Shown piece by piece: positions 1-8,349 of a stretch of DNA of 64,000 nucleotides. Position 1 is the stretch's first letter. Every line of letters starts with the position of its first letter. Below the pieces are notes generated by a model. That model was given only the letters and a program-made list of their open reading frames with translations. It did not search any database and was not told the DNA's origin. The stretch is from assembly GCA_963738205.1 (NCBI GenBank), contig CAVTVQ010000007.1:496001-560000 (forward strand), in the 5' to 3' direction. A program made the position numbers and the translations under genes. This DNA is from DATFQE01 sp963738205. Lineage in GTDB: Bacteria; Actinomycetota; Thermoleophilia; Gaiellales; Gaiellaceae.

Positions 1-238
1 ACGTGTAGACCGCGATCCCGGTGTCCTGGCAGACGAGGTTCTTTTCGTCGTCGGCGACCTGGACGTTCTTGAGGATCGTCTGTAGCACGCGCTGGCCCGG
101 AACCGAGGTCTCCGTGCCGGCCGCGTCCGCGAGTGCGTCGCGCAGGTCCTGCGGGATGTCCTTCAGCGCCCAGACGTACAGGTGCGCCGCCGCGTCCTCG
201 ACGGCTTGATGGATGTCGGTCTCGATGGCTGTGCTCAC
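1..238 (-). CDS. Fumarate hydratase class I / tartrate dehydratase alpha-type subunit, 5' part only
   Basis: This is the first 79 codons of a gene that leaves the window at its left edge. The reading frame starts with GTG at 238, and that codon overlaps the stop of the upstream SDR gene (GTGA). The protein contains NLVCQDTGIAVYT at about residues 66-78. CQDTG is the hallmark of the alpha domain of class I [4Fe-4S] fumarases and L(+)-tartrate dehydratases, and its Cys is a cluster ligand. Class I fumarase hydrates fumarate to malate in the cytosol. Its place behind a fumarate-reductase-like flavoprotein suggests a fumarate- or C4-dicarboxylate-related operon. The exact substrate cannot be told from the fragment. 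Confidence 0.75.
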   Translation of the reverse strand, partial: MSTAIETDIHQAVEDAAAHLYVWALKDIPQDLRDALADAAGTETSVPGQRVLQTILKNVQVADDEKNLVCQDTGIAVYT

Positions 239-1080
239 GCCTCGACTGCTCCTTCGATTCGCGCCCAACGCCCGGCGATGGTCTCAGGGGCCACCGGGTC
301 GCGCCCGAAGCTCACGTCCTCGCTCGACGTCCAGCGGGCGACGCTGAAGTCGCCGCCGGCGGCTTCGAGGACCTCTCCCGAGAACGTGCATCGCTCCGAG
401 GCGAGGAACACAACGCCGGGAACGACCTGCTCCGGCCTCAGCTCACCCGGCTCGACCGAGCGGCGCAGCATCCTCGTGGCGGCGGCGGGCGCGATCGCGT
501 TCGCGTGGATGCCGTAGTCGGCGCCCTCGGCCGCCGTCACGAGCATGAGTGCGAAGTGCGCCATCTTCCCGACGGCGTAGGCGGCGAGCCCGGGACGCGT
601 GCGCTCGACGGCCATTGCGCGACCCGAGGTCGTGAAGACGAGCCGGCCGTACTCCTGCGCCTTCATCGGCGGCAGGGCGGCTCTCGTGATGTGGAACGGA
701 GCGTCGACGTTCACGCGCCGCATTTGCTCCCAGCTTCGATCGGCGACCTCAAACTCTTCCCATTGCAGGAGCCCCGCGTTCTGGATCACCGCGTCGAGCC
801 TTCCGAACCGCTCCAGTGCGAACTCAACGACGCCCGAGCAGCCGCTTTCCGATTCGAGGTTGTGGTAGCAGGCAGCCGCAGTTCCGCCGCTGCCGGCAAT
901 CTCGGCAGCGACCGAATCGGCCGGCCCGTGGTCGCCCCCGCTTCCGTCCGGAGCCACACCTGCGTCGTGCACGACCACCGAGGCGCCACGGCCGGCGAGC
1001 GCGCGTGCGTAGGCCGCTCCCAGCCCGCGGCCGGCTCCCGTGACGAGCACCACCTGGCCGTCGAAGCGGATCCGGCTCAT
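235..1080 (-). CDS. Short-chain dehydrogenase/reductase (SDR)
   Basis: This 281-residue classical SDR is a cytosolic NAD(P)-dependent oxidoreductase. The Rossmann motif VTGAGRGLGAAYA lies near residue 12, and the YAVGK active-site motif follows the usual spacing. The glycine motif followed by AYARALA resembles the hydroxyacyl-CoA dehydrogenase branch (peroxisomal multifunctional enzyme type), but the substrate is not determined. I chose ATG 1080 because it overlaps the stop of the upstream flavoprotein (ATGA) and places the Rossmann motif at the normal distance from the N-terminus. The stop overlaps the fumarase start. The three genes are therefore translationally coupled. Confidence 0.85.
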   Translation of the reverse strand: MSRIRFDGQVVLVTGAGRGLGAAYARALAGRGASVVVHDAGVAPDGSGGDHGPADSVAAEIAGSGGTAAACYHNLESESGCSGVVEFALERFGRLDAVIQNAGLLQWEEFEVADRSWEQMRRVNVDAPFHITRAALPPMKAQEYGRLVFTTSGRAMAVERTRPGLAAYAVGKMAHFALMLVTAAEGADYGIHANAIAPAAATRMLRRSVEPGELRPEQVVPGVVFLASERCTFSGEVLEAAGGDFSVARWTSSEDVSFGRDPVAPETIAGRWARIEGAVEA

Positions 1081-2270
1081 GCCCTCGCCTTCGCGGCCGC
1101 AGCCCGGCCGGCTCGGCGTCCGAACACCGTGCACTCCAGGAGCGAGTTGCCCATCATGCGGTTGCGCCCGTGGGTGCCGCCCGCGATCTCGCCGCACGCA
1201 TAGAGGCCCTCGAGCGTCGTCTCGCCCTGCTCGTCGATGACGAGGCCGCCGTTCTGGTAGTGGAGGACGGGGTAGGTCAGGATCGGCTCGGCGAGCGGGT
1301 CGATGCCGCCGCCCCGGTAGCGCCGGAGCATGTACGGCAGCGACACCACCGCGTCGGCTTCTGAGATCCGGGTCGTGTCGAGGTAGACGGCCGGGCGTCC
1401 GTCGGGCGTCTCGACGCCGTTGCCCTTCCCGACCTCGTCGAAGATCGCCCTGCTGACCTCGTCGCGCGGGCCCAGCGAGTCGGTGAACTCCTGACGCTCG
1501 GCGTTGAGCAGCACCGCGCCGTACGCGCGCGTGGTCTCGGGGATCGAGTAGCCCTGCATCGTCTCGGGCCAGGCGCCGCCGTTGGGGTGGTACTGCAGCG
1601 CATCGAGGTCGCGCGCTTCGGCGCCGAGGTCGACCGCCATGCGCGTTACCTCGCCCGTCGCGCCGGGGTGGTTCGTCGAGAGCTCACCGCGCTCCTCGGC
1701 CTCCTTGAAGCACCGGCCGCCGGCGGCGAGGATCACCGTTCCAGCTTCGATCTCGTGCTCGCCGCAGCGCGCGCGCCAGCCGCGCTCCGTCGGCTGGAGG
1801 TCGACCAACGGCGACTTCGGGAGTACCGTGCCGCCTCCGGCCTCGAAGGCCTCGCGGAGCGCTTTCGTGATCGCGTGCCCGGTGCGGTCGCCGACCTGCA
1901 GGAGGCGTTTGCGGCTCGCGCCGCCGCATCTCGCGAGGCGATAGCCGCCGTTCTCGCGCGTGAACTCGACACCGAGCTCCTCGAGCCAGTGAATCGCGGT
2001 CGGCGCCTCGCTCGTGAGCACGTCGACGAGCCGCTTGTCGGCGGTCTCGTGGGAGCTCTTCCAGACGTCGGTAGCGTGGATCTCGGGCGAGTCGTCCTCG
2101 CCGAAAGCCGCCTGGATCCCGCCCTGGGCCTTGGCCGAGTTGCACGACTGAATCGAGCCTTTCGTGGCGAGCGCCACGCTCGCGCCGGCCGTCTCGGCGG
2201 AGACGGCGGCAGCGAGGCCCGAGGCGCCACTGCCGATCACGAGCACGTCAACGTGAAGCCTGTCGGCCAC
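1077..2270 (-). CDS. FAD-dependent fumarate reductase / L-aspartate oxidase-like flavoprotein, short form
   Basis: This 397-residue protein belongs to the SdhA/FrdA/NadB flavoprotein family. The N-terminal dinucleotide-binding motif is VIGSGASGLAAAVSA, followed by SAKAQGGIQAAFG. Substrate-site elements are visible: an HxxGG element (HYQNGG) near residue 330, and a PRDEVSRAI motif whose Arg matches the catalytic Arg of the family. The protein stops just after the second FAD-contact motif (NSLLECTVFGRRAG). It therefore lacks the C-terminal helical domain of about 130-150 residues found in NadB and SdhA. No iron-sulfur or membrane-anchor subunit is adjacent. It could be a soluble fumarate reductase or an aspartate-oxidase relative; I cannot separate these. 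It starts with GTG and is the first gene of the operon. Confidence 0.75.
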   Translation of the reverse strand: MADRLHVDVLVIGSGASGLAAAVSAETAGASVALATKGSIQSCNSAKAQGGIQAAFGEDDSPEIHATDVWKSSHETADKRLVDVLTSEAPTAIHWLEELGVEFTRENGGYRLARCGGASRKRLLQVGDRTGHAITKALREAFEAGGGTVLPKSPLVDLQPTERGWRARCGEHEIEAGTVILAAGGRCFKEAEERGELSTNHPGATGEVTRMAVDLGAEARDLDALQYHPNGGAWPETMQGYSIPETTRAYGAVLLNAERQEFTDSLGPRDEVSRAIFDEVGKGNGVETPDGRPAVYLDTTRISEADAVVSLPYMLRRYRGGGIDPLAEPILTYPVLHYQNGGLVIDEQGETTLEGLYACGEIAGGTHGRNRMMGNSLLECTVFGRRAGRAAAAKARA

Positions 2271-2317
2271 GGCCAGACGGTATCACGCGTTCCGGTAATC
2301 ACCCCGATAAGCAGGCG

Positions 2318-5053
2318 TTATTCGTGGAGGGCTGCGGAAACGGCATCCTCCATCGGCGTCGAGCGCCCGAGTGACAACTCGTCGGCGAAGCGCTCTGCTC
2401 CCAGCTCGGCGGTCACAGCGGCGACCGCCTCGTCGTGAATCATCTGTTCGAACCGGTCGAGGCGAACGTTCAACGCCTCGCCGAGAGCCTCGGCCGCTCC
2501 GAGCAAGCGGGCGGCCAGGAGGTGCTCGCCGGCGGCCGACGCAAGCAGTGCGCAGGCGTCCAGCGTGCGGGCGATCTCCTCCTTGAAGCCGAGCTCGCGT
2601 GCCAGGCGCAAGCTTTCACCGAGCGCATCGCGGGCTTCGTCGGCGCGGTCCCGGCGAAGCGCGATGAGGCCGACGCTCGAGAGCGACACCGCAAGGCCAT
2701 GCCAATCTCCGACCTCACGCGCGATCGCCGCGGATTCGTCGCAGAGCGACGCTGCGGAGGCGGCGTCGCCGCGCATCAGCGCCACAAGCCCGAGATTGCC
2801 GACAGCAAACCCGACCCTCCGCTGGTCGTCCAGCGCCCGGAAGAGTTGCTCCGCCTCGGCTAGAAGCTCGTGCGCGCGCTGAAGCTCGTCGGTGTTGAGG
2901 GCGACGTGACCGAGATGCATGAGCGCCAGGGCCGCACCCGTATCGTCGCCCTGCGCGCGGTACAAGCGGAGCGCCTCGCGCGCGAAACCTTCGGCTTCGC
3001 GGAGTCGGCCCCGTCGAACGGCGAGCGTCGACGCACGATTGAGCCCCTTCGCCCGCACGGACTCTTCGACGTCGCCGGCGAGCGCGCGTTCCAGCCAGTC
3101 GCCGCCCTCGTCGAGGAAGCCGCGGTAGTGCCAGTACTTCGTGTGTGCGGCCGCGAGCCGGAGCGCGGACTCGAAGTCCCGTGCTTCGAGCCACCACGTG
3201 AGAGCCGCGCGGAAGTTGTCGTGCTCGAGGTCGAAGCGCCGCAGCCATTGCTCCTGGCCCGACCTCATCAGTTCGAGCTCGCCGCGCTCAGCCAGGTCTA
3301 GGTACCACGAGGCGTGCCGATTGCGGATGAATGTCTCGCCACCATGCTCTGCGAGACGCTCGAGGGCGTACTCGCGGATCGTGTCGAGCATCATGAATCT
3401 CGGCTCCAGGGCGAGCGTCTCGACGAGCAGGCTCTTGTCCACCAACGACTCGATGCGGCGCAGCAGAGCGGGCTCCGAGCTGGCGCAGACCGCAGCCGCC
3501 GCCTCGAGCGAAAAGCCTCCGACGAAGACGGAGAGCCGAGCAAGGACGGCCTTGTCGTCGTCGTCGAGGAGCTCGTAGCTCCAGTCGAGCGTCGCGCGGA
3601 GCGTCCGTTGCCTTGACGGTGCGTCGCGGGTCCCGACCAGATCGAGGCGGTTGGCGAGGCGGTCGCGGAGTGCGACCGGATGCAGGATGCGAGTCCGAGC
3701 AGCAGCGAGCTCGAGGGACAGCGGAAAGCCCTCGAGCCGCCGGCAGAGCTCCGCGACCGCAACGGCTCCCTCGTCGTCAAGTTGGAGGCCGGGGCGTGCA
3801 GCCAACGCGCGGTCGACGAAGAGGTCGTATGAGGCGTCGCCGTCCAGCGCGGGCACCCGCAGCTCGTGCTCGCCCGTGATCCGCAGCGCCTCGCGGCTCG
3901 TGACGAGGACCGTGAGGCCGGGGCTGGCGCCAAGAAGCCGGGCGATCGTCGGCGCCGTCGGCAGCAGGTGCTCGAAGCTGTCGAGAACGAGCAGCGGAGG
4001 ATCGTTCGCGAGTACGTCGGCCAACGACGCGACGGGATCGGTTCCATCCGGGTCGCCGCCTAACGCTCGAAGAATCGTCGGGGCGACGAGATCGGGGTCC
4101 GACAGCGAGTCCAGCGTGACGAGCACCGCACCCTGAGGCAGCTCGGCCTCCAGCCGGCGTGCCGCCTCGAGGCCAAGGCGGCTCTTGCCGATCCCTCCCG
4201 GCCCGGTCAGGGTGACCAACCGGACGTCGTCGCCGCGCAGGAGCGCGCACACCTGGCCGACGAGCTCGTCCCGCCCGACCAAGCGCGTCGGAGGTGACGG
4301 AAGCGCGCTCGTTCGGTGAGGCCTCGACCGGGCCTCGAGCGACGTGTCCTGGAGCAGGATCGCCCGTTGGAGTCGCTGCAGCGACGGCCCCGGCTCGACA
4401 CCCGCCGCATCGATCAAGACGGCGCGCGCGTTCCGATAGACGCCGAGCGCATCTGCCTGTCGACCGTCGCGGTACAGGGCGAGCATGAGTTGCGCTCGAA
4501 TCCGCTCGCGCAGCGGGTAGTCGCGCACGAGGAGATCGAGCTCGGCGAGGACGTCAGTGTGGCGACCGAGCTCCAGCATCGCGTCGATTCGATCCTCGAC
4601 GGCGAGGAGCCGGAGCTCCTCGAGCCGAGCGCGCTCGGGCGCGACGAACGGCTCGTCGCCTAAATCAACCGCGAAGTCGCCTTTCCAGAGGGCGAGCGCC
4701 TGCTCGAGCAAGTGGACGATGTCGGCGGGTCGGCGCCCTCGGGCCTCGTGCGCCAGCGCGACGAAGCGATCGACGTCGACGCTGTCGGCGGGAACGGCGA
4801 GCCGGTAGCCACGAGGCTCGCTCACGATCAGGCCGCCGAGCTCCTTTCGCAGCCGCGACACGGCCATCTGCACGACTTTGGCGCACGTCGCGGGCGGACG
4901 CGTCCAGAGCGCCTCGACGAGCCGGTCGCTGGTGACGAGGCGGTCAGAATGGAGTGCGAGATACGCCAGCGTGGCGCGCGCCCGGCTGCCGCCTAGCTCG
5001 AGCGTCTGCGAGCCGATCGTCGCGGAAACCGGCCCGAGCAGGCGCACGCACAC
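2318..5053 (-). CDS. AfsR/SARP-like transcriptional regulator with BTAD, NTPase and TPR domains
   Basis: This is a 911-residue cytosolic regulator. It has an OmpR-type winged-helix DNA-binding domain (residues about 1-90, with RLRKELGG and EPRGYRL), a bacterial transcriptional activation domain (about 95-235) and a STAND/NB-ARC-like ATPase. The Walker A motif GPGGIGKS is at 284-291, and a Walker B-like LLVLDSFEHLL lies near 360. TPR-like helical repeats fill about 640-880. I chose GTG 5053 because GGGGA lies 5 bases upstream and the winged helix begins directly. A longer frame upstream is only the complement of the neighbour's proline tract. Family members switch on secondary metabolism or stress genes. 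It is divergent from the secreted repeat protein at 5166, which is a candidate target. Confidence 0.85.
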   Translation of the reverse strand: MCVRLLGPVSATIGSQTLELGGSRARATLAYLALHSDRLVTSDRLVEALWTRPPATCAKVVQMAVSRLRKELGGLIVSEPRGYRLAVPADSVDVDRFVALAHEARGRRPADIVHLLEQALALWKGDFAVDLGDEPFVAPERARLEELRLLAVEDRIDAMLELGRHTDVLAELDLLVRDYPLRERIRAQLMLALYRDGRQADALGVYRNARAVLIDAAGVEPGPSLQRLQRAILLQDTSLEARSRPHRTSALPSPPTRLVGRDELVGQVCALLRGDDVRLVTLTGPGGIGKSRLGLEAARRLEAELPQGAVLVTLDSLSDPDLVAPTILRALGGDPDGTDPVASLADVLANDPPLLVLDSFEHLLPTAPTIARLLGASPGLTVLVTSREALRITGEHELRVPALDGDASYDLFVDRALAARPGLQLDDEGAVAVAELCRRLEGFPLSLELAAARTRILHPVALRDRLANRLDLVGTRDAPSRQRTLRATLDWSYELLDDDDKAVLARLSVFVGGFSLEAAAAVCASSEPALLRRIESLVDKSLLVETLALEPRFMMLDTIREYALERLAEHGGETFIRNRHASWYLDLAERGELELMRSGQEQWLRRFDLEHDNFRAALTWWLEARDFESALRLAAAHTKYWHYRGFLDEGGDWLERALAGDVEESVRAKGLNRASTLAVRRGRLREAEGFAREALRLYRAQGDDTGAALALMHLGHVALNTDELQRAHELLAEAEQLFRALDDQRRVGFAVGNLGLVALMRGDAASAASLCDESAAIAREVGDWHGLAVSLSSVGLIALRRDRADEARDALGESLRLARELGFKEEIARTLDACALLASAAGEHLLAARLLGAAEALGEALNVRLDRFEQMIHDEAVAAVTAELGAERFADELSLGRSTPMEDAVSAALHE

Positions 5054-5165
5054 ATCGATCCCCGTTTCCCGGCCCGTCGGCGTCTCCCCCGTTACCTGAC
5101 GTTTACCGAGGCTTTCCCCCGGTCTGAGATGAACGCCGGAATTCTCACACGGAACGGGGGAGACC

Positions 5166-7919
5166 ATGAAGTCCGCCACGCCCAAGATTCGTTTCCTCGT
5201 GCTCGCCGCGATTGCGGCAGCCGCCCTTGCCACGGGCGGCGTCGTCTTCGGCGCGGTCCTTGGCGACGGCGCGACGATGGCGCTGCCGCAGTGCGAGGAC
5301 GGCCGTGACAACGACGGCGACGGCAAGATCGACTGGCCGGACGACCCCGGCTGCTTCGACGGAGCCGACAACGACGAGTACAACTCACCGCCGCCAGCTC
5401 CTCCGCCACCGCCTCCGCCTCCCCCACCGCCGCCGCCACCGCCTCCCCCGCCGCCACCGCCTCCCGGACTGCCGAAGTGCGAGAACGGCGTCGACGACGA
5501 CGGCGACGGGCTCATCGACTGGCCCGCCGATCCGGGCTGCTTCGACGGGGCCGACAACGACGAGTACAACTCTCCGCCTCCGGTCAAGCAGGCCTGCGAG
5601 GACCTCCTGGACAACGACGGCGACGGCAGGACCGACTACCCGGCCGACCCGGGCTGCGCCAACGCGACCGACAACGACGAGTTCAACGCACCACCGCCGC
5701 CGCCCCCGCTACCGAAGTGCGAGAACGGCATCGACGACGACGGCGACGGGCTGATCGACTGGCCCAACGATCCCGGCTGCACCGAAGGGCCCGACAACGA
5801 CGAGTACAACACCCCGGTCTACACCTGCAGCAACGGGCTGGACGACGACGGCGACGGCAAGATCGACTACCCGAACGACCCCGGCTGCACGAGCAACAAC
5901 GACACCGACGAGTACAACCCGCCGCCCGCGTGCAGTGACGGCGTCGACAACGACAGCGACGGAAAGACGGACTATCCGGCCGACCCGGGCTGTGCCAACG
6001 CCGTCGACACAGACGAGTACAACCCGCCGCCGCCGCTACCGAAGTGCGAGAACGGGATCGACGACGACGGCGACGGGCTGATCGACTGGCCCAACGATCC
6101 CGGCTGCACCGAAGGGCCCGACAACGACGAGTACAACGCGCCGCCTCCGCCGAAGCGGTGTGCCGACGGAATCGACAACGACGGCGACGGCAAGGTCGAC
6201 CTCAACGACCCCGGCTGCTCGAGCTCAAGTGACGACGACGAAGCCGACCCGCCGCCTCCGCCGCAGCCGCCGCCTCCGCTGACGCCAACTGCGACCGACG
6301 GGATCGACACCCCAGGCGTCGTCCGCAATGAGGCAGGTCTCCTGCGTTGGTACCTCAGCAACGACTTCAACGCGAACGTGATGCACGCCTTCGGATTCCA
6401 GTCCGCTGGGCCGACGCCAATCGTCGGAGACTGGGACGGCGACGGGGTGGATACCGCCGGCGTCAACATCGGCGGCTACCGCTGGGTCTTGTCGAACGGG
6501 TACGACGACCTCGTCGATCACGACTTCATCTACGGCGTGGCAGGCGACAAGCCGGTGGTAGGGGATTGGAACGGAGACGGCATAGACACCGTCGGCGTCG
6601 TTCGCGGCAACGTCTGGTATCTGACAGATGCGATCGGCGGCGGCGCGGCCTCCCGCGCGTTTGGGTACGGCAACCCAGGCGACAAGGTCGTGGCGGGCGA
6701 CTGGGACGGGAACGGCGTCGACACACCCGCCGTCGTGCGAGGCAACGTCTGGTGGCTGAGCAATGACTTCAACGCCACGGTTTGGCGATCGTTCACGTTC
6801 GGACTTTCGAGCGATACGCCGCTCGCAGGGGATTGGGATGGCAACGGTGCCGATTCAGCCGGGGTCAAGCGCCAGCAGTGGTGGTACTTCAGCAACGGCT
6901 ACACCGGCACGATCGACCGTTCCATCGTCTATGGCAATCCCGGAGATGCTGCGATCGCCGGCGACTATCACCCCGATCCAGTCGACAGCTTCTCCGACGA
7001 AGGCGCGACTGCCGGGGCTGCGATCGCAAGCGGTTCTGCGGCTGCATTCGCGCTTCCGGCCCCCGTAACCCGGTATGCGCCGCGCGTTTGGCTCCACCCC
7101 AGCGATGCGAACCGCCCGGCAAGCGCGCGGACGTGGTTTCTCCGGCACGCAGAGCTGAAGTGGGCGATCGATCTCGGGTTCGACCGGACGATCGTGCCGA
7201 TGCTCGAAGGACGGGGCCAGATTCGTTCGAACCGACTCGGAGCCGCGAGCCCCAACCCCTACGCCGTGACACGCTCAGGAATCACGTACCGGGCGTTCGA
7301 CTTCACGCGTCCGAAGGACTCCAGCATCCCGCGAAACGGCGCGGACCTCGGCGAGGGTTTCTTCATCAACGTCGTGGGGGAAGACGCGTGGGCCGGACAA
7401 CCGCTATCCGACCTGGGAGCGGGGAAGGTCCCCGTCTACTACCACTATGAGCCGAGGAAGTTCGTCACCTACTGGTTCTTCTATGCGTACAACGATGGTG
7501 TCGGAACCGGCAACCACGAGGCAGATTGGGAGCGGATCACCGTCGATCTGAACCTGCTCGGGAACGCAACTCAGCTGGCGCAGTATCGGCATCCCGAGGG
7601 CTGCTACAAGACGCTGGCCTGGTCAAGCGTGCCAAAGGTTCCAGGGACATCGCACCCCGTGATCTACGCGGCCGAGGGCTCGCATGCGAGCTACACAACC
7701 GCCGAGGAGCAAGGCGACTCGTGTACGCACCACTTCATCGTGGACTACACGAAGGCCGGACCTTCATGGGACACGTGGAGGCTGCTGGCGGACGTCAAGC
7801 AGCAGCCCTGGTACGGGTTCGGAGGCGCCTGGGGCGAGGTGGGCAACAACTTCCCCACTCAGACAACCGGCCCGATCGGCCCCTCGAAGTACAAGCCGCC
7901 GGCTCCAACCGGCTGGTAG
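5166..7919 (+). CDS. Secreted mosaic protein: Asp-rich two-Cys repeats, polyproline, propeller-like repeats, Vps62-like C-terminus
   Basis: This is a 917-residue exported protein. ATG 5166 follows a GGGGGAG ribosome-binding site, and residues 1-35 form a signal peptide. Residues about 40-361 hold eight repeats of the form C-x-[ND]G-x-D-[ND]-D-x-DG-x-x-D-(x)4-DPGC-(x)5-D-x-DE. They resemble calcium-binding thrombospondin type 3 repeats and are separated by proline linkers, including a tract of about 25 prolines at residues 76-100. Residues about 372-601 carry five repeats around GDWDGDGxDTxGV and a WxLS motif, like FG-GAP or beta-propeller blades. Residues about 631-917 resemble the Vps62-like domain (NHEADWERITVDL, YAAEGSHASY). 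It is probably a cell-surface or matrix protein; its function is unknown. A strong terminator follows. Confidence 0.8.
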   Translation: MKSATPKIRFLVLAAIAAAALATGGVVFGAVLGDGATMALPQCEDGRDNDGDGKIDWPDDPGCFDGADNDEYNSPPPAPPPPPPPPPPPPPPPPPPPPPPGLPKCENGVDDDGDGLIDWPADPGCFDGADNDEYNSPPPVKQACEDLLDNDGDGRTDYPADPGCANATDNDEFNAPPPPPPLPKCENGIDDDGDGLIDWPNDPGCTEGPDNDEYNTPVYTCSNGLDDDGDGKIDYPNDPGCTSNNDTDEYNPPPACSDGVDNDSDGKTDYPADPGCANAVDTDEYNPPPPLPKCENGIDDDGDGLIDWPNDPGCTEGPDNDEYNAPPPPKRCADGIDNDGDGKVDLNDPGCSSSSDDDEADPPPPPQPPPPLTPTATDGIDTPGVVRNEAGLLRWYLSNDFNANVMHAFGFQSAGPTPIVGDWDGDGVDTAGVNIGGYRWVLSNGYDDLVDHDFIYGVAGDKPVVGDWNGDGIDTVGVVRGNVWYLTDAIGGGAASRAFGYGNPGDKVVAGDWDGNGVDTPAVVRGNVWWLSNDFNATVWRSFTFGLSSDTPLAGDWDGNGADSAGVKRQQWWYFSNGYTGTIDRSIVYGNPGDAAIAGDYHPDPVDSFSDEGATAGAAIASGSAAAFALPAPVTRYAPRVWLHPSDANRPASARTWFLRHAELKWAIDLGFDRTIVPMLEGRGQIRSNRLGAASPNPYAVTRSGITYRAFDFTRPKDSSIPRNGADLGEGFFINVVGEDAWAGQPLSDLGAGKVPVYYHYEPRKFVTYWFFYAYNDGVGTGNHEADWERITVDLNLLGNATQLAQYRHPEGCYKTLAWSSVPKVPGTSHPVIYAAEGSHASYTTAEEQGDSCTHHFIVDYTKAGPSWDTWRLLADVKQQPWYGFGGAWGEVGNNFPTQTTGPIGPSKYKPPAPTGW
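5286..6250 (+). repeat. Eight in-frame coding repeats (Asp-rich, two-Cys, DPGC)
   Basis: The stretch encodes eight copies of a roughly 34-40 residue unit: CxDGxDNDGDGxxDxxxDPGC followed by a variable five-residue segment and [DN]xDEYN. Copies 4 and 7 are nearly identical, as are parts of copies 1 and 2, which points to internal duplication. The units are joined by proline-rich linkers of different lengths. The pattern is periodic in codons and translates without a break, so it is protein repeat DNA and not a CRISPR array. Confidence 0.85.
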
Positions 7920-7935
7920 ATCAACCCACGTAGAG

Positions 7936-7963
7936 GGAGAGCGCCGCCCTAGCGGCGCTCTCC
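7936..7963 (+). terminator. Hairpin terminator after the secreted mosaic protein
   Basis: A perfect 12-bp stem (GGAGAGCGCCGC with its complement) closes a CCTA loop 16 bases after the stop codon at 7919. There is only a short T-rich tail (TTCGG), so it may act as a weak intrinsic terminator or an mRNA-stabilising hairpin. Confidence 0.65.
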
Positions 7964-8006
7964 TTCGGCGGTAAAGCAATCGCTCCGTCGCGCCGATCTC
8001 TTCCCC

Positions 8007-8345
8007 GTGATCCGCTCGCTCGGACTCGTTTCGCTTCTCGCCGCGCTTGCCGTCGGCGGGTATCTCGCTACCCAGCAGATGAAGTCGACTGGCCCGTCCA
8101 GCCCAACCTCATCGCGGGCGATCGAGCAGGCCGGCAGCGAGGTGTCGACGCTCAACCTCCAGCAGGCCGCGCTCGCACTCGAGCAGTTCCGGGCTGAAAG
8201 CGGCAGCTACGCGGGCGCCGCGCTCGGCGGCTTCGCGGTCCAGCTCGCACGCGCCGACGCCGCCTCGTACTGCGTGCAGACGCTCGGTTCTCCCGTCTCG
8301 CACCTCGCTGGGCCCGGTGGAACGCCCGCACCCGGCGGCTGCTAG
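8007..8345 (+). CDS. Small membrane-anchored or secreted hypothetical protein
   Basis: This 112-residue protein starts at GTG 8007. It has one N-terminal hydrophobic helix (about residues 3-23), then a Ser/Thr-rich stretch and a helical segment (LNLQQAALALEQFRAESGSY at about 49-68), and ends in a Gly/Pro-rich tail with a terminal Cys. The layout of a short hydrophobic helix followed by an amphipathic segment recalls minor pilins, but no prepilin peptidase site is clear. I do not recognise the family. The gene is flanked by an upstream hairpin and a convergent gene whose stop lies 4 bases away. Confidence 0.55.
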   Translation: MIRSLGLVSLLAALAVGGYLATQQMKSTGPSSPTSSRAIEQAGSEVSTLNLQQAALALEQFRAESGSYAGAALGGFAVQLARADAASYCVQTLGSPVSHLAGPGGTPAPGGC

Positions 8346-8349
8346 CCGC

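Noticed and set aside
5054..5614. A glycine-rich N-terminal extension of the AfsR-like regulator on the minus strand
   Set aside because: It is the complement of the proline-rich repeats of the opposite gene; the winged helix starts at 5053 with a good ribosome-binding site.
5286..6250. A CRISPR-like array of regular repeats
   Set aside because: The units are in-frame protein repeats with coding drift and proline linkers; there are no unique spacers and no cas genes.
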